64,000 nucleotides of DNA, from positions 19,677,490 through 19,741,489 of the forward strand of contig NC_132899.1 in assembly GCF_030463535.1 (NCBI RefSeq), written 5' to 3'. The notes under the pieces were generated by a model. That model was given only the letters and a program-made list of their open reading frames with translations. It was not told the origin of the DNA and did not search any database. Source of the stretch: Salminus brasiliensis (taxonomy: Eukaryota; Chordata; Actinopteri; Characiformes; Bryconidae). The position numbers and the translations under genes are program-made. Positions 1 through 13,668 of the stretch are shown here, in pieces. Positions within the stretch are counted from its first letter, which is position 1; each line of letters opens with the position of its first letter.

Positions 1-2319
1 GTGATATCTCACAGTCCTAGCTCCACTTATCAGAAACTAGATGGCCTAGAAGCCACCTCAACTCAACCCCAAAGTGCTCTGAATTCCTCCTTTTTTACTG
101 TCTCCTCCCACATTATCTTATGCTGATGGCATGGTCTGAACTTACAAAAAATGTAAAAAGAGGAGAAACATATAACTTATAAACTACACCAAATTTTAGT
201 AAGTAGTTCAGTTTTGTTAAGACTAATAACAGCAGATCAAAATGAAAGTTATCTAAAGGTCCTAGTAAACAAGGCCGTGATGCTTGCTAAACTACAGCAA
301 CATTTAGTTGCAAAGGACCCTTAACAGCAGACCTTTGTAAAATGCCAGAACGAGGAATATCATATAGTGACATTCCAAAAGGGGAGTGTCCAGGGGGAGT
401 GTTTTTCTTTAGTAGCTCTTTTGTAGCTTATTTAGAGAATTTCGCAAATGCAGAATGCAAACCAAGCTGGTTTGAATAGAGCCCATACACTCAAAAAATG
501 GTGCATATATGTGTAATTGTCCTACAAATTGGTAAATAGGAAAAAAGTTGGATTGTATTCACAAATGTGTGCGTCCATGGAATTTTGTAGAAATGGTTTG
601 AGAACTAATGTACTAAAGAACCCTTGAAGAACAATTTTAAGGGTGTAATTTATTGTATAATTTATTGTATAATGTATCTATTTTATTTCTGTCGATTACT
701 TTTATAATCACTGTTCCCTTTTCTGTTTGGATGCTGTAGTGTTCACATAACCCTTATTCCAGACATTTCATTTCTCTTCTAGAACAAAACAATTCATCAT
801 TGGTCAATTATCATTCCTTAAACACATTTTCAAGGGTTTTATACTACCCCCTCCCTTCATATAGTCAGTTCTTTCATGTATTCATTAGAAGTCCATGATA
901 ACTACTAGAAAGATGCAGTCCATGATCATCCTCTGAAGTCTCTTACCTGGAAATAAAGAGCCATTTTGCTCGTTTGTTAGTGTGAGGCTCTCTCCCTGCC
1001 GCCTGCAGACTTTCCACACCAGCTTAATGAGGCTCTAATGAGGGAAAGGTGCAGAAAGGGGAAACAGTGGCCCTCGGGCACGGCTTACTCGGCACGTATG
1101 GGCAGCCAGCCACTGTAAATGGATCACACACACATGGACACACTCACACAAAAAATCACCATCGCGAGTCTGCAATTGTCCTGCATTTCTGTGGAACTTC
1201 ACTGCCATGCAAGATTAATAGTGAGCACTGACCTGTGCTCCTCTGGCTGACATTATCAAAGGACTTCCTGCCAATGCTCTGCTTTACCCAGTTACATTGC
1301 ATTTAAACAGATTTCGAGCACACCACCTTTGTCACAGATAAATAGGAAGGTCAAATACCGACCATGCTTTCACTATCCGTAGACAGACAGAATAGAAATG
1401 AGATGAGATATTGAGCTAAACCTTGTTTCAGCTCAAACACTCCCATCCACGCTGTCTCGATAAAACTTTTTTGTCTTTTTAACTTTTTGACATGACGTGA
1501 ATCTGGCAGTTTACATTTTGTGTACTGCAATCTTTCCATCAATTTCATGAGGAATGGACCAAGGGCTTTTCCTTCTCCTGTAAAGTTGACTTTTTGGAGA
1601 TATAAGGCTTTGGTCTGACACTGATAAAACACCTCTGATGTCTGATGTTAAATAAGTTCCCTCATTTGATGAGCTTCCTTCCTGACCGTTGACAGTACTT
1701 TTGAGCTAGAGTTGTGTTACTGTACATATTTAAATTAATGGCAAAAAATGCAAATTATGCATATTTAACATTGATAACAAACACTAGAAATTATTAGTCA
1801 CCAAAATCTTACATGCTCAAACACTTCACTCAAACAGCTCAAGCCACATACTTGTCTTGATTAAGGTCTTGCATTCTCATCATTATGATTTAGGGCACAG
1901 TTTGATTTACTGTGAAGTATCAAAGTTAATTAAAACTTCACTGTGTAGATGAACTCTGGGGGGCAGCAATTTTGTAAAGTAGCTGTTATGTTAAATTTTG
2001 ACTCCACAGAATCCGAATGGTCATGTCATGTAGTGTTGCGTGAATGGTAGATTTGGTAGGTTTTATTAAATGGCTGAACTCCTTTGCTAAGCTAGAATTT
2101 GATGCTCAGAGTTCAGAATTTGCGATCTGAACAGAGATGTCATTGAGGCCTTAAAAGTTTTAAAACACTCAACACTGACACTGTTCATGAACGTGTTGTT
2201 ATGCTATGTAATGTTATTCATATTGTTATTGCATTGATACAATTATGGAGGTTAGCTTTAGTCAGTTAGTTAGTTGTCCTTTGTCAGTCAGAGGAAGTTG
2301 GAATTTGTGAGTCAGTCAA

Positions 2320-2320
<1 letters not shown>
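1..2320. other. Intergenic sequence, no gene seen
   Basis: No open frame here resembles a known protein and none has flanking splice signals that join to another exon. About 1490-1640 is a decayed copy of the dispersed repeat marked by TTCTCCTGTAAAGTTG. About 600-650 is a fragment of the repeat rich in AGAACC/GGTTCT words. The stretch 930-1060 is mixed-composition unique sequence of the kind often conserved near developmental genes, but I cannot show conservation. Confidence 0.5.

Positions 2321-2327
<7 letters not shown>

Positions 2328-2389
<62 letters not shown>
2328..2389. repeat. (TA)n microsatellite
   Basis: An uninterrupted alternating TA run of about 60 bases directly follows a short (CA)n stretch. 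The open frame across it (poly Ile-Tyr) is an artefact of the dinucleotide repeat. Confidence 0.95.
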
Positions 2390-2393
<4 letters not shown>

Positions 2394-2442
2394 TTTTATT
2401 TTTTTCCCAAGAGAACACATTTTGCCCCACACCTGTTTAAAA

Positions 2443-3048
2443 ACCTGTTTACAGCTAAAAGTAACATGTATTTTTGGTCATCAGATCACATTTGATTTCA
2501 CTTGTGCGCTTGCAAAGCTAGGTGGAATCAACCCCAAGACGCATTGTGATTGGATTACGATCAGATCACTCAAATCCCATTGGAGGTGATCAGACACGGA
2601 TCTCATCCACATTTAATACGAGTGTAAATGTAAAGCGTTTTCTGTGATCAGATCGGACCATCGGATAAGTCAAAACATTGTTAATACGAGTAATTATTAC
2701 TGGGGAATTTGGCTTTTCTCACACTTTCTCTTGTGTGTGTGTTTGTGTGTGTATGCTCACGCTCATGCTTATTTACTAGTAGATGAGAGCAGTATTACAG
2801 TGTTTGTGGCCTTGCGGTTTAAAAAGTCTGTCACATTTTCTGATTGAGCCATTACATCTATTGTTCTATCATGTTGTAGAACCTCTACTGTTCTCCCGGA
2901 GCAGGTGTTGGTGTGCTTTTTATGTGGGAAAGTAAAATCGGATCTTATCTGGTCACACTTGGGACGCATTTTAATGATAAGTATAAACAGGAGTAGATCC
3001 AGATACTATCCAGATACAAAACACATGTTAATGCCAGCTGTAAACAGG
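2443..3048. mobile_element. Nonautonomous DNA transposon with terminal inverted repeats
   Basis: The left end reads CCTGTTTACAGCT then four bases and GTAACATGT. The right end, reverse-complemented, reads CCTGTTTACAGCT then TAACATGT after a short mismatch. This gives imperfect terminal inverted repeats of about 26 bp bounding a 606-bp segment. The interior has no transposase-like frame but carries repeated GATCAGATC/GGATCAGA words, as expected of a MITE-like element. I could not define a target-site duplication, so the superfamily is unassigned. Confidence 0.6.
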
Positions 3049-5439
3049 CCCCAAAAGTCTCAGGAATCTTAATTTAAAAACCTGCATGTGATTTACGTGC
3101 GTTAAGAAAGGTTTTGGGCATAAATGTATGAAAAAGTATTTTCATACAAAAAGGTTTTCTAAGGTTTTCTAGCCTCATGGCTCTATCGCTAAACTAAGAA
3201 GAAAAAGTTGGAGAAACAAAAACTTGTTTATTGACTACACCGAGGATAAGTGGGGAATTATGTAAATAAAAATTTTCACTGAAGCATTGCTCTAACGTGC
3301 CCTCATATTAAAGCATCTGTGAAGGATGTGCGCGTATGAAAATCCCAAATGTAAAATTAAAAACAACTCTGCACATCGCTGGCTGGTGTAACCTAAAAAT
3401 TACATTGGAGGCCAATTTAGCACCGGAGGGCACACATGAACAATGTGGGTTTTCCTCTGTGCCACGCTCTTGCTGGGAATTGGGACGCCTTTTTTATGCT
3501 TTGTGCAAAATATTCTCCTTGATGAGATTTGAACTTGAATAATACCTGATGCACATCTTTAATGGAGACAATAAAACTACACACCCTGTGCCCCACTTGA
3601 ACATGAATCCTGCAGCTGCTCCCGCAAACGAAACAATTATGTGAGTCATGGCAGCTTTCAGAGTTTCACTTGTGGGTTCTTGTTGAAGGAGGCAGAGATT
3701 AGTTTACCCCCAAAAATGGTAATGAGCAGCAGGCGGTTGAGTCTACTGGTTTGTGTCTGTCGGAGAGCATTCGGGCCAAGTGATGAAGAAATGGAAAAAG
3801 TACCTGCTGTCATCCATCTTTGGCTGCCCCTTGTAAATCCTTTCGCCATCTTTGGGAGGGACCTAGCTTGAGGGAAACGTGAACAGCATGTGACTTTTTG
3901 TTGCAAGAAGGGAATTACACACTGTATGGCCATAACTTTCCACTGTTTTCTCTACAGCTGGCGAACGGCATGCTTTGGATCCAAAGCGTGATGTCAGCTC
4001 TCTAAGACTTAAACCAAAGCAGATGACTGCCTCAGTAAATTCAGTTCAGGACACATGAACTGGGCAACCAAAATGGAGGACCAGGAAATAAAGGCTACAA
4101 AGGCTCTTGAAAGGACAGGACACTGCTGTGATGAACAAAGGCAGCTCTATGGAGGTGTCCATTTGAGGCCAGGGAGTAAATACCAGATCAGCTCCGCATG
4201 GGCTCCTCCCCGCAGTCATGTGAGGAACCCTGCTTGGTTCCCAGCCTTAGGCTTAAGGCTGACCCACACAGCACATGATTAACAGCTACCTGAACACTTA
4301 CCTGGAGAAGCTGCCAGCTGCTAGCATGAAAAGGTTACGGCTGCCAGGCTTGAAGGGAGGGTGGTTCTTTTTCGAAGCCAGACCTTTAAAAAGGGTAAGG
4401 GTGTGAAGACCGTGAAGAGGAGAGCTTAGCAAAAAGTGCCCTATTCAGGTCAGAAAAGAGTACACTAAATAGCTTCTTGAATGGAAGGCTCTAACTCACT
4501 GTCCTTTGCACCCATGGTCTGAATCCATAGCAGTTCAAGGAATACTCCAACAGAATAAGGTTGGTTATCATGGACAGTAATTTAGCTGTGTTTCCCAGCA
4601 ATAGCAAGCAGTCTATCTGCAATGAAAGCTGTAATAAATAAATGAGGCCTTTCGAGCAAGATACTTATCGGAATTGCTTAATGTGGGGTATGAACGTCTC
4701 TGAGATTGCTGTGATTTGTATTGTAAGGGCACTAAAATAAAGAATGAGTGTCCTAGAGGGTCTGTTAAGTGACAGGCTAATGTTCCCCACTCTCTTGGTG
4801 AGGAGGTCCTATCTATACATGCTTTTGGGTAGATATGCTGCATGAGCACTCGTGCTCACGTGGCCTTGGCTTCACACGTGCATTACACTCTCTCTCAACA
4901 TGGCCCCACTTAGCCATCCCCATGGCTGGTTGAGCAATAAAGGCAGATTTGATACAGCGTACAGTGAGCCTGCAAAGCCAGGGCACTCACTGCATGGGTG
5001 GATGGGATGGGCTGCCAGAGAGGGATGTTCCACCCTCCTACAGAGGCTCATATTCATCCACATGGAGCATTCTGCTGAGAGCAATGGAGAAGAACAAGAG
5101 ATCACCCACCCACACTAAAAACTGCTCTACTATCTGATCATAAACAGTGCCTAGAGAGAGAGAGAGAGATAGTGCCCTGAGTGTGGGCAGGCAGTGTATG
5201 AGTGGAGTAATAGATTCTTTTCATCTTCAAGAAATGGAGTCCTTGTTTTTCTGCAAAGCTAACCTCATAGTACTCCACACACTTCACTTGAACCTCCAAT
5301 TAGCAGATTGTGTTGCACTCCAAGGTAACTCAGTTACACTGTCATTACAGTCACTTAGGTCAAATCTGTTAAAAGCTAAATCATATTAAGATAATGTCAT
5401 CTGTCTGAATGCTGAAGTAAGATGTGTTGTTTGATATTC
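3049..5439. other. Intergenic sequence, no gene seen
   Basis: This is mostly unique sequence. Short open frames exist on both strands but none resembles a protein family. A short GA-rich tract lies at about 5154-5170. I see nothing else that I can name. Confidence 0.45.
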
Positions 5440-5870
5440 TTTGATAGCAGAACCATTGTTGGTAATATATAGAACCATGTATAAAGAACCATATAACCTA
5501 TAACCGGTGTTCCATCACATAGAAAAAAAAAACATAAAAAGCAAACATTTATGCATACAAATGGTTCTTTGAGAGTTTAGACCATTTTCTTTGCATTAAA
5601 GAAGATGTACATAAAGATCATGTAGCTTTAAAGCGTGTATACTCTCTTTGGAGCAATGTCTTAAAAGAACAACTTCTAGCTCCCTAAAGGACCTTTAAAT
5701 AAATAGTTCTTTGAAAAATCAGTTTGGTAAATGAGATCTGTCAGTGTGAAGAATCTTTGAGGAACCCCCAAACAATGTAATATTTATTCTCCCTACAACT
5801 GTATGTCCAAACCAAGAACCATTTATCATTAATCCTTAATGTGTCTTCATTTTTAAAAGTGTAATTGGGT
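5440..5870. repeat. Dispersed AGAACC/GGTTCT-rich repeat copy
   Basis: The segment is dense in AGAACCA, AAGAACC, GGTTCTTTG and their complements, separated by AT-rich spacers. Similar segments recur near 8630-8770, 19270-19530, 53220-53400, 55060-55285 and 56000-56260, and a fragment lies near 600-650. They look like decayed copies of one dispersed teleost element with inverted ends. I cannot name the family. Confidence 0.45.
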
Positions 5871-8800
5871 TTTCATAGAGCGCAGCTGAGGTGTTCTTTG
5901 TTTATCGGCACAGTGGGTGTGTGGCTAAGTGGAAAGCTACGCTAAGCTTTAATGCGTTTACCTCATTAAGGCTTCTTAGGATCTGCTGAGTCAGAGGATT
6001 CTCAATTTTATGGCCCCCCAGCCAAAATCGAGTTGGTGTCATTACCTTAATGAAGCCAATACTGGTCCTAGAGCTTTTGCAGGATTTACAATTGTACGCT
6101 CATTAAAATGACTCTGTCTCTAGTGAACGCACAGATCCTTGTGCAGAAGAGTGTCTTTATCTGTCTTTATCTTTTAAAGCATTCATGAAAAATTCATCCT
6201 AGCCTACGCCACAATTCCCCTGTACCCCAGTGATCCTCAGTCCTGTTTGAGGTTGGTGGTGATGCCGTGCTTGGTGTTTTCATTCCACATTTCTGGCTCC
6301 TCCTCCTCAACAACAGCAACAAAATGTTTAAAAATAGTGGCAAATCAGCTGGAATCAGCTGGCAAGCATTTCCAGGGCAAGGCTCTGACTAAGCTTAGGG
6401 ATTGGGAAGCATCTCATATCCACGACGGTGCATTAATCCACCCCCAGCACAACTCCCAGAGATGATGGGGCAGATGGGGTGCTGGATAATCCTGGCATGA
6501 GATCACGAGATGTGGTAGAGTATGACTGCAAAGCAACACAAATGAAAAACATTACGCCTGCCTGGGCTCGTCAGAGAGTGGGCATGGGCTTAAACATGCA
6601 CCGCAAGGACAGCAACAAACAAAGGCCCTTAAAAAAGCCTGCTGGTTTGAATGTGAGGTAAAGTCAAAACACACAAACCTGCCAAATGTTCTATTTTTAT
6701 AGAACCTGAAGATACAAGGCAGAATCCTCAGGAGGGTTGGGGTGGGGGGCGGTGAGGGGTAGGAACAATTCAATTACAGTGCAAAACATTGGCATTATCA
6801 TGGGAATTCCTATTTATGGTGTATTCATCCATCTCTACCAAGCTTCTGGCCTTGTCACAAGGCTTAGAGATCAGCTCACAATAAGGATATAGTACAAGAC
6901 AATTCTTCAAAACCCATCGCTCATATCTAATGGTAGTGAGCTACACAGTGTTGAACTGTGCTAATGAACGATACAGTTATGAACTATATGATACATATAT
7001 TGTATATATATAATCTACATACGATAAATAATCTATACAAGACCAAAAAAGATTAATACTTATAATAGCAGAACACTTCTTGATGCTACATGAAATCAAG
7101 TTTTAGACAGTTCTTTACAGAGCCATATTTAAGTGGGTTTCCATCAAAGAGAATATGTTTTTTACCATGTAAAAGACTATGTACTAAGGATGTCACAATT
7201 TGACCCAGTGGATTAGGACCAGGGCAGTCTTGGGCAAATTTGAACAGACCAAGTATTAGCTATTTTTTTCAAACAAGATGCAGGATCATCAACAAGATGA
7301 TCCTGTGTTTTTACCACTGTGCTACTGTGTTCTAAACACAGCACCCCATGAAGTTGTATAGGTGCCATTACAGAACATTGTTTCTTTGTTTCTTTGTAGA
7401 ACTATTTAACAGGGAAACCTAAAATGTAACATAATATCTGCAGTGCAGACCCTGATGTGTATAATGTAAGCAAGCACATTATTTCTTTGAAAATGTTTCT
7501 TTTCGGCTGTTTTGGCTGTGCGACTGACACCCTGTAGGAAAAACAGCCCTGCCATGCCTTTTACTATTCAATTATGGCTGTTTAAAATGTTCAGTTTTGC
7601 TGGTGGTTGTACCACACACTTTTGTTCTCCACTGAAAAAGACTTTACTGCAATTCTTGTTTACAGATAACCAACAAATAAACACGCAAGTAAATATTCAA
7701 ACAGAGAAATTTTAAATAGTATATAGTATATCATATATTATATTATATAGTAAATAGTATATTCAAATAGTGAAATAGTAAGAAGTAGTGCACAACAATT
7801 AGCTGGATGGTGAGCGCATTTGAGCTCCAGCCATAGTTCCAAAGGTCCCGATTCATTTATAGGACATGCCCTAAGACTATTGTTCACATTATTTTAACAA
7901 CAATCAAAGAATAAATACTGCATTTAACAGCAAATGAGCTCTTTGTTTTTGAGATTTGCTTCATTATGTTCATGAAGAAATGTTGAATCATGAGCCCTTA
8001 ACACAAACACTTCTCCACAAGGCATCTCCCCTCATCAGAGCAGAAAACCATGTATTTGATTTGAAGAACGATTCTCCTCAAACACTTTTAAGCACCACCT
8101 CATTGTTAAAGCTCTAAGGAAAGCCTTTTCACAGCTTGGCTGTGTCGGCCAGCATGTCCTGGCTAGCATGGCGCTACTGGATCAGGGTGTTGTCCTGGGC
8201 CTCCAGGGAGTGTAAGACTGCACTGCAGTGTGCTCCTCAGGAAAACACTTTGAATAAACACACAGATTTATGACCCACGCTATCTGGCTCTGGGACTCTC
8301 ACTGATTGCCCTTCTCCGTCCATCCCCAGCCCCCCAGACCAAACTCCCATTTTAGCAGCCTTGGCAGCTTTATGGGCCTAGGGAAAATAATGCTGGGTAG
8401 ACAAATCCCTGCCTTGTGACATCGCATGCTGCACGATAACACGCTGACCTCACCCACACTCAGAACCTTCATTACACACATGAAGTCAGAAAGGCAGAGC
8501 CTGACTACTTCCAGCAGAAACATCTGGAGGCCTTCAGTTTTTGATGGTATTCTGAATATAAAACCAGCACCCACCACAATAAAGCAAATCACAGTCAGCT
8601 TGGCTTCATAGAGCTCGTTGTGCACTCTGAAGGGGAGTTTCCTTTGAGGGTTCTTTTGTCCAGGCAGGGGTCACACATAGAAACATGGTAACCCAATAAA
8701 TCATTTAAATGAAAAGGGTTCTTTTGCATGGTTAATTTTCTCCAGGATCAAGAACCTTTTGTATGTGCTTGGTGCAGTTTTCAGAATTTACCTGCACTGC

Positions 8801-10368
8801 CTGTGTCCTCCTCTGTCCCCTCTGTCACCCCACATGAAATGCACACAGAGCCACAAAGGCAATTAAAAGCTCTTGGAGAGCTTTTAGAGGTCACCCATGG
8901 TTACAAGCTCACAGTTGCTCCGGTGATAAATTAAAACGTCTAGGCCATTTTGACTTAGTAACTGGCTATTCTACAGAAGGGGTCTCCCTACTACTCATGT
9001 GCTCTTTTTAATGTGGTAAATTGTAGCCTGAATAAAGCCAGGACTGCATCCTGGAATTGTGGTTTCTGATGCTCTTGTCTTCTGTAATCTTAAACTGATT
9101 CTCATGTTATGTTTTAGCAAAAACATTACTTGATAACTTTTCCAGTTGAAACCATTATAAAAAAAAATGGGAGTTGTGATGGACACCTATGAAGAAGGGC
9201 ATGTCGTTATGATATTATGAGGCTCTTCACTGTATGATGAAGCAAAACCAAAGCATACTGACAAGAGGGCTGGGAATGCCAGGGGAACCCACTCTTGTTC
9301 ACATGTAACTCGATTTGAAGGCTGCACCTGACAGCTTGTGATTCCCTACCTTAATCCTACATAATCCCTCAGGCTCTTCCTCTCTTGTTTTCTTTCCAGT
9401 CATCATGATAGTGCCAACTAATTCCACTAAAATGCAATTGCAGAGAAGGTGTGAAACATCAGAGGAGATATTCTCTGGAGTCCTGTTTTGGTTCTACCTC
9501 ATCCAATGAAGTTTATTTTGTTCGGCGAAAATGACTGCACCTATCAGTGTAGTGTTTGTTTGTTTTTTTCATCTGGCCCGTTTTCCTGCCACCGTACTTC
9601 CATCCCTGCACTGAGGCAGAAGTGCGAAAGCTTCACAGGCATTCCAGCTCCCGCTGCTAATACACAAAGCCCTCGCTGTATAGTAATTAGTCAAAGTTAT
9701 CAGCTGTGCTGTTAAAATTCCATGGCTAACGTGTCTGGAAAGTGTTTATACAACGTTTATAATGGTCAGATTGCTGGGCGTTCCATGTTAGATGCTGGAC
9801 AGCCTAGGTCAGGCTGGGTGTGTATGAGTGGAAATACTCCCCAGGGCTCTTTTAGTACATTAGTGTTCTACCAATAGTTCCTCTCATCTCAGCTTAACCC
9901 TTCTCATCGCGCTAGACTGACCTGGGGGAGCAGGAACGACTGAGAGCATTTTGGAGTGCCTATTGTTACATAACTTCACGGCTCTTGTTTGAAGTTGTTA
10001 TGAAGTATGACTTGTTTGGAACAGTGTCCTGAAAAATATGCTAGAATTGCAGTATCACAATGACATATCGAAACTCTTATTCTGTATTTATCCTTGTTTT
10101 TACCTCAGTTTAAGATGCCAAAGAATGCATTTATAGAATATTTTAGGTAGTAGGTGGGTTCTCACATATTATAGCATAGGTTTAACACTGTAACACTGTT
10201 GCACTGAGTCTTATGAAATTCCTGAGATAATGTTTTTGTCTTCTCTGTAAGATATGCTGTTAACAAGCTGAAAAGTTTGCAGTTGGTTAGCTTTTACTCC
10301 CCACTCGCTTTCCCTAGTTTGGCTTTATCGAGTCTTACTAGGGGGAAAAAATTGCTTTCCCTTTTGAA
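5871..10368. other. Intergenic sequence, no gene seen
   Basis: No coding exon can be supported on either strand. Stretches at 5880-6480, 8080-8640 and 9320-9730 are unique and of balanced composition, and could be conserved noncoding DNA. That is a guess which needs an alignment. 6960-7050 and 7715-7770 are AT-rich. 8630-8770 is a copy of the AGAACC/GGTTCT repeat. Confidence 0.4.
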
Positions 10369-10374
10369 ATGTGT

Positions 10375-10740
10375 TTAACTCCACTTTCCCAGCCAACATG
10401 CTCATGTGGGGCTCACTTGAGTGAAATGTGGGCTAGGCTAGGTGGGTTCCAGGTGGGCATGGGCTCTGAGCAGGTTTGTACTTGTTTTTTTACTGGGACC
10501 CAGTTGGCTTCACAAATGGGCCCCATTGTTACAGCCCACGGTAATCTCACATGGGACCCATACAGGACCCGTATGCAGTGTACAACCTAGATGGGGCCCA
10601 CATTTAATCCTTCCTGGTCCCATCACTGACCCTGGTGGGCATCCATATGTGAGGCCAACGTGGAACCCGAGGACAAAACTTTCTGGATCCCAGCCGGGCT
10701 GCCCATACAGGCCCCACATGGATATGTTAGCTAAGTTGGT
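10375..10740. repeat. Degenerate GGGCCC/GGGACCCA minisatellite
   Basis: Variants of GGGCCCCAT, TGGGACCCA, TGGGGCCCACAT and CATACAGG(C/A)CC recur about every 25-40 bases, with related half-palindromic words on both strands. This gives overlapping open frames rich in Gly, Pro and Trp on both strands. Similar imperfect arrays are common in fish genomes. The frames are explained by the repeat and are not genes. Confidence 0.6.
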
Positions 10741-13660
10741 AGTCAGGTGAGGTAGTCCAGTTTGTTTTCAAAGAAGTGGATGTTAAAGATAAATGATAAA
10801 AGTCACTTGGCCAATGTTAGCTTTTAGCCTAGCGCAGATCACCATTTGCTCATCCTCACTTCATCATGGACACAACCTTGATCGCAAGGCCTAGTATGTC
10901 TAGCAACCCATATTCTCTTAACTAGCAGAGGCTGGAGGTCATGTGTGCTTTGCAGTATCAACAACACAATATTCTCCCAAAGTTTCCAGAGTGTTTTCTA
11001 CTTGGGCTTTTGCTTGTAGGCTGGGTTCATGTACATTTTGGGAGAGTAAATATAGTCAATATAGTCAAGACTGCCACAAAAACGGCTTGGCTTTTGGAAT
11101 TGGCCTGTTTTCTACCACTGTTTTGCTTGTGCCAGGTTTTCTTTTGAAGGAGGACACAAAAGCATTTGCTATTCATGGTCTGCGAGTTCTCATTTTTAAC
11201 AATGACAAATTAAATGTAGTTTGCCATTCTAAGGCATCTTTAAAAATCTGTGAGCATTTTTTAATGAATAGTAATAGTCTACAATAACCTGTAATAACAT
11301 CTTGTTACATTAACCCTTTTCCATTTTCCTATACTGCAACCACTCTGGAAATACAAGTGTTATACAGCAATAATAAGTCAAATGTATGTTTGATATTAGG
11401 TACAAGCTTGGATTCTCAGGGTGAAAGAAGGAAGACTGTGTTTTCAGCTTGAGAGTACAGTGCCTCTTCTTAATTAGGCAGCTCAGCAGGGTGCCCTGCT
11501 TCTTATCCTGCATTCTTCAGATAACATTGAGAGAACTGGTTAGGTGAAATGCCATTGTTTACAGGTCTAGCGCAGTCATTTAGCTTTGCATTTCTATTCT
11601 CTTCACAAATCCTACTGACAGCCAGAGGTCACAATGATTGAGGAGAATTATCAATGTCGAAGGCTGAGTAAAGACTGCAGCAATCAATAAAATCATTAGC
11701 CCTTAGCAGCGGATGGTGGTGTCCCTTTCAGCCAAGCTGATGAGTATTGGGTATAGACAGATGTGATGCTGCAGTGGTACAAACTGTGGTCAGCTGTGTT
11801 CATTTATTCTTCCTGATTCCCAGGATTTTTTTAAAACACTGTTTCTGTAGAGCGTTGTACAAAACACCTGTATGTCATTAAAATGGTAGCTGATGACTCA
11901 AGACAGTTTGTGAATGCATTTGTAATTATCTTTAGACATTAACTGGAGAAAAAAAATAATCCATCTGGCAAGTCACATTTCATCCTTTTGCTGGTCCAAG
12001 AGGTCCCTTGACATTACCTCCATAACCTTACCAAAATCCTGCTCCAATAAATCAATCTTGCTTTATTTCCTCAGTGCAGTTTGGCTTAGCCCAAAACCAC
12101 ATTACTAATTAATCCAATCAGGCCTGAAGCAGCTGCCACACTGGGAAGTTGAGAGTATAGTAAATGGATTTGGTGTCTCACTGTGCTCTGGTGGGGGGTT
12201 GGGGCTCACACCATTTGCTGTAACACTGATAGACAATGAACCGGAACACAGTAACATCTCACCCATAAAAAGCTAATCATGTCCTGATCTTTCAGGCATC
12301 AAGGCATGTTTAGATATTTATCCCTATATTCATTTTCCAGCAAGAATATGAATAACCATAACAGCAAAAACCTCAAAATCTCCAAAATGCCAACTTTACA
12401 GGAGAAGGAAAAAACATCTTAACTTCCGATGGAAGTCATTTTCGGAAAATCTCTATTGGTCCATTCATCATGAGATTTGGAGACAGTGTAAAGAACAACT
12501 GTCACATTCAGTTCATTCAAAAGTAGAGATACAAGGCTTTTGCCTGACTTTGCCTGAATTCAGTGTTTGTGAGACGTCACAAAAACCAATCCATTCAATC
12601 TACAGTAGTTTAGCTCCGCCTATTTGCGATGAAGTTATACGGAGTGCTCCTGTCTGGATGGCTTTTTCAGTGAGGTACAATACACACTTAAAATACATGG
12701 CATTTGGCTGACACTCTTATTTAGAGCAACCAAAGGACTCTTATTGATGTAACGGGGTCTGCTTGGAGCCAAAAAGGCAATTTAACCCTAGTCTGCAGCA
12801 CCAATGCAGCTACTTGGAACAAAAGCAAATCACATATCTTGCACATGCAAAAATGACTAAATTAAACTTGTTAGCTGTAAGTTAGCTCAGACCTATAGCG
12901 TCAGAAAGGTACAGCATGTTGGCCCAAAAACATGACCTTAAACACTGTTTACAACAAGAGCTCAAGGCAGTCTAAAATTATAAACATATACAAACTACAT
13001 ACTGTTTTCCATAGCAATGATTCTGCCTGTTTAATGGGATATCTAAGGGATAAAGTGAGTTTGAAAAACGGTTGTGTAAATCGCTACATAAACCCTCACA
13101 AACTTCATATAGTGTAACAAAATGATTGCATCAAAATTCAGCATAAGTTTAATATTTAGTCTTCAGTTTCTCAGTGTCTCCAGCTGGACACAAAGTGGCA
13201 CCGAACCTCCTTTCCTCGCCAGATGAAGCATTCTCTTGGAACATGCTGATGGGCCAACAGTGACATCACCACAAGCACTGCATCTATAAATAGATCTGTG
13301 ACGACTGCTGTTTTGGTTTAATGTTTCATCACCCAAGGACAGCGTATGTATATCTAATCTAGAAGACATGTTAAATAAGGTAGAATTCCTAGCTGAAGGC
13401 AGCGAAGCTCTGATACATATGACACCTCTGAATAACAAGAGGCCTACTGGCTCCCCAACAAAACCATCTGCAAGAAGGAGGATCAGGTCTCACTGGACTG
13501 CCTCTGGATAGGATAGCCATATTGGTATTTTCGCACACTGAAACTCATCTCCTAAAATTCCTCCTTGCTAGAAGATCAATTAGGCATTTTTCCACATAAA
13601 TATATAGATTTTCAAGATAAGAGGTGGCTTTTAGGCATTATTTGTGTCAAAGTCATCTAT
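10741..13660. other. Intergenic sequence, no gene seen
   Basis: No supported exon. 12380-12560 is a copy of the dispersed repeat with TTTACAGGAGAAGG followed by GTGTAAAGAACAACTG, which recurs through the window. The part nearest arl4d may include distal 3'UTR if polyadenylation is further out than the signal proposed at 13663-13668. Confidence 0.4.
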
Positions 13661-13662
13661 AA

Positions 13663-13668
13663 TTTATT
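13663..13668 (-). terminator. arl4d: Candidate arl4d polyadenylation signal
   Basis: TTTATT on the + strand reads AATAAA on the minus strand, about 580 bases beyond the arl4d stop codon. It is a plausible cleavage signal. Other A/T-rich variants further down cannot be excluded. Confidence 0.35.

Noticed and set aside
10369-10750. Overlapping open frames of 70-100 residues
   Set aside because: Explained by the GGGCCC minisatellite; Gly/Pro/Trp-rich on both strands.
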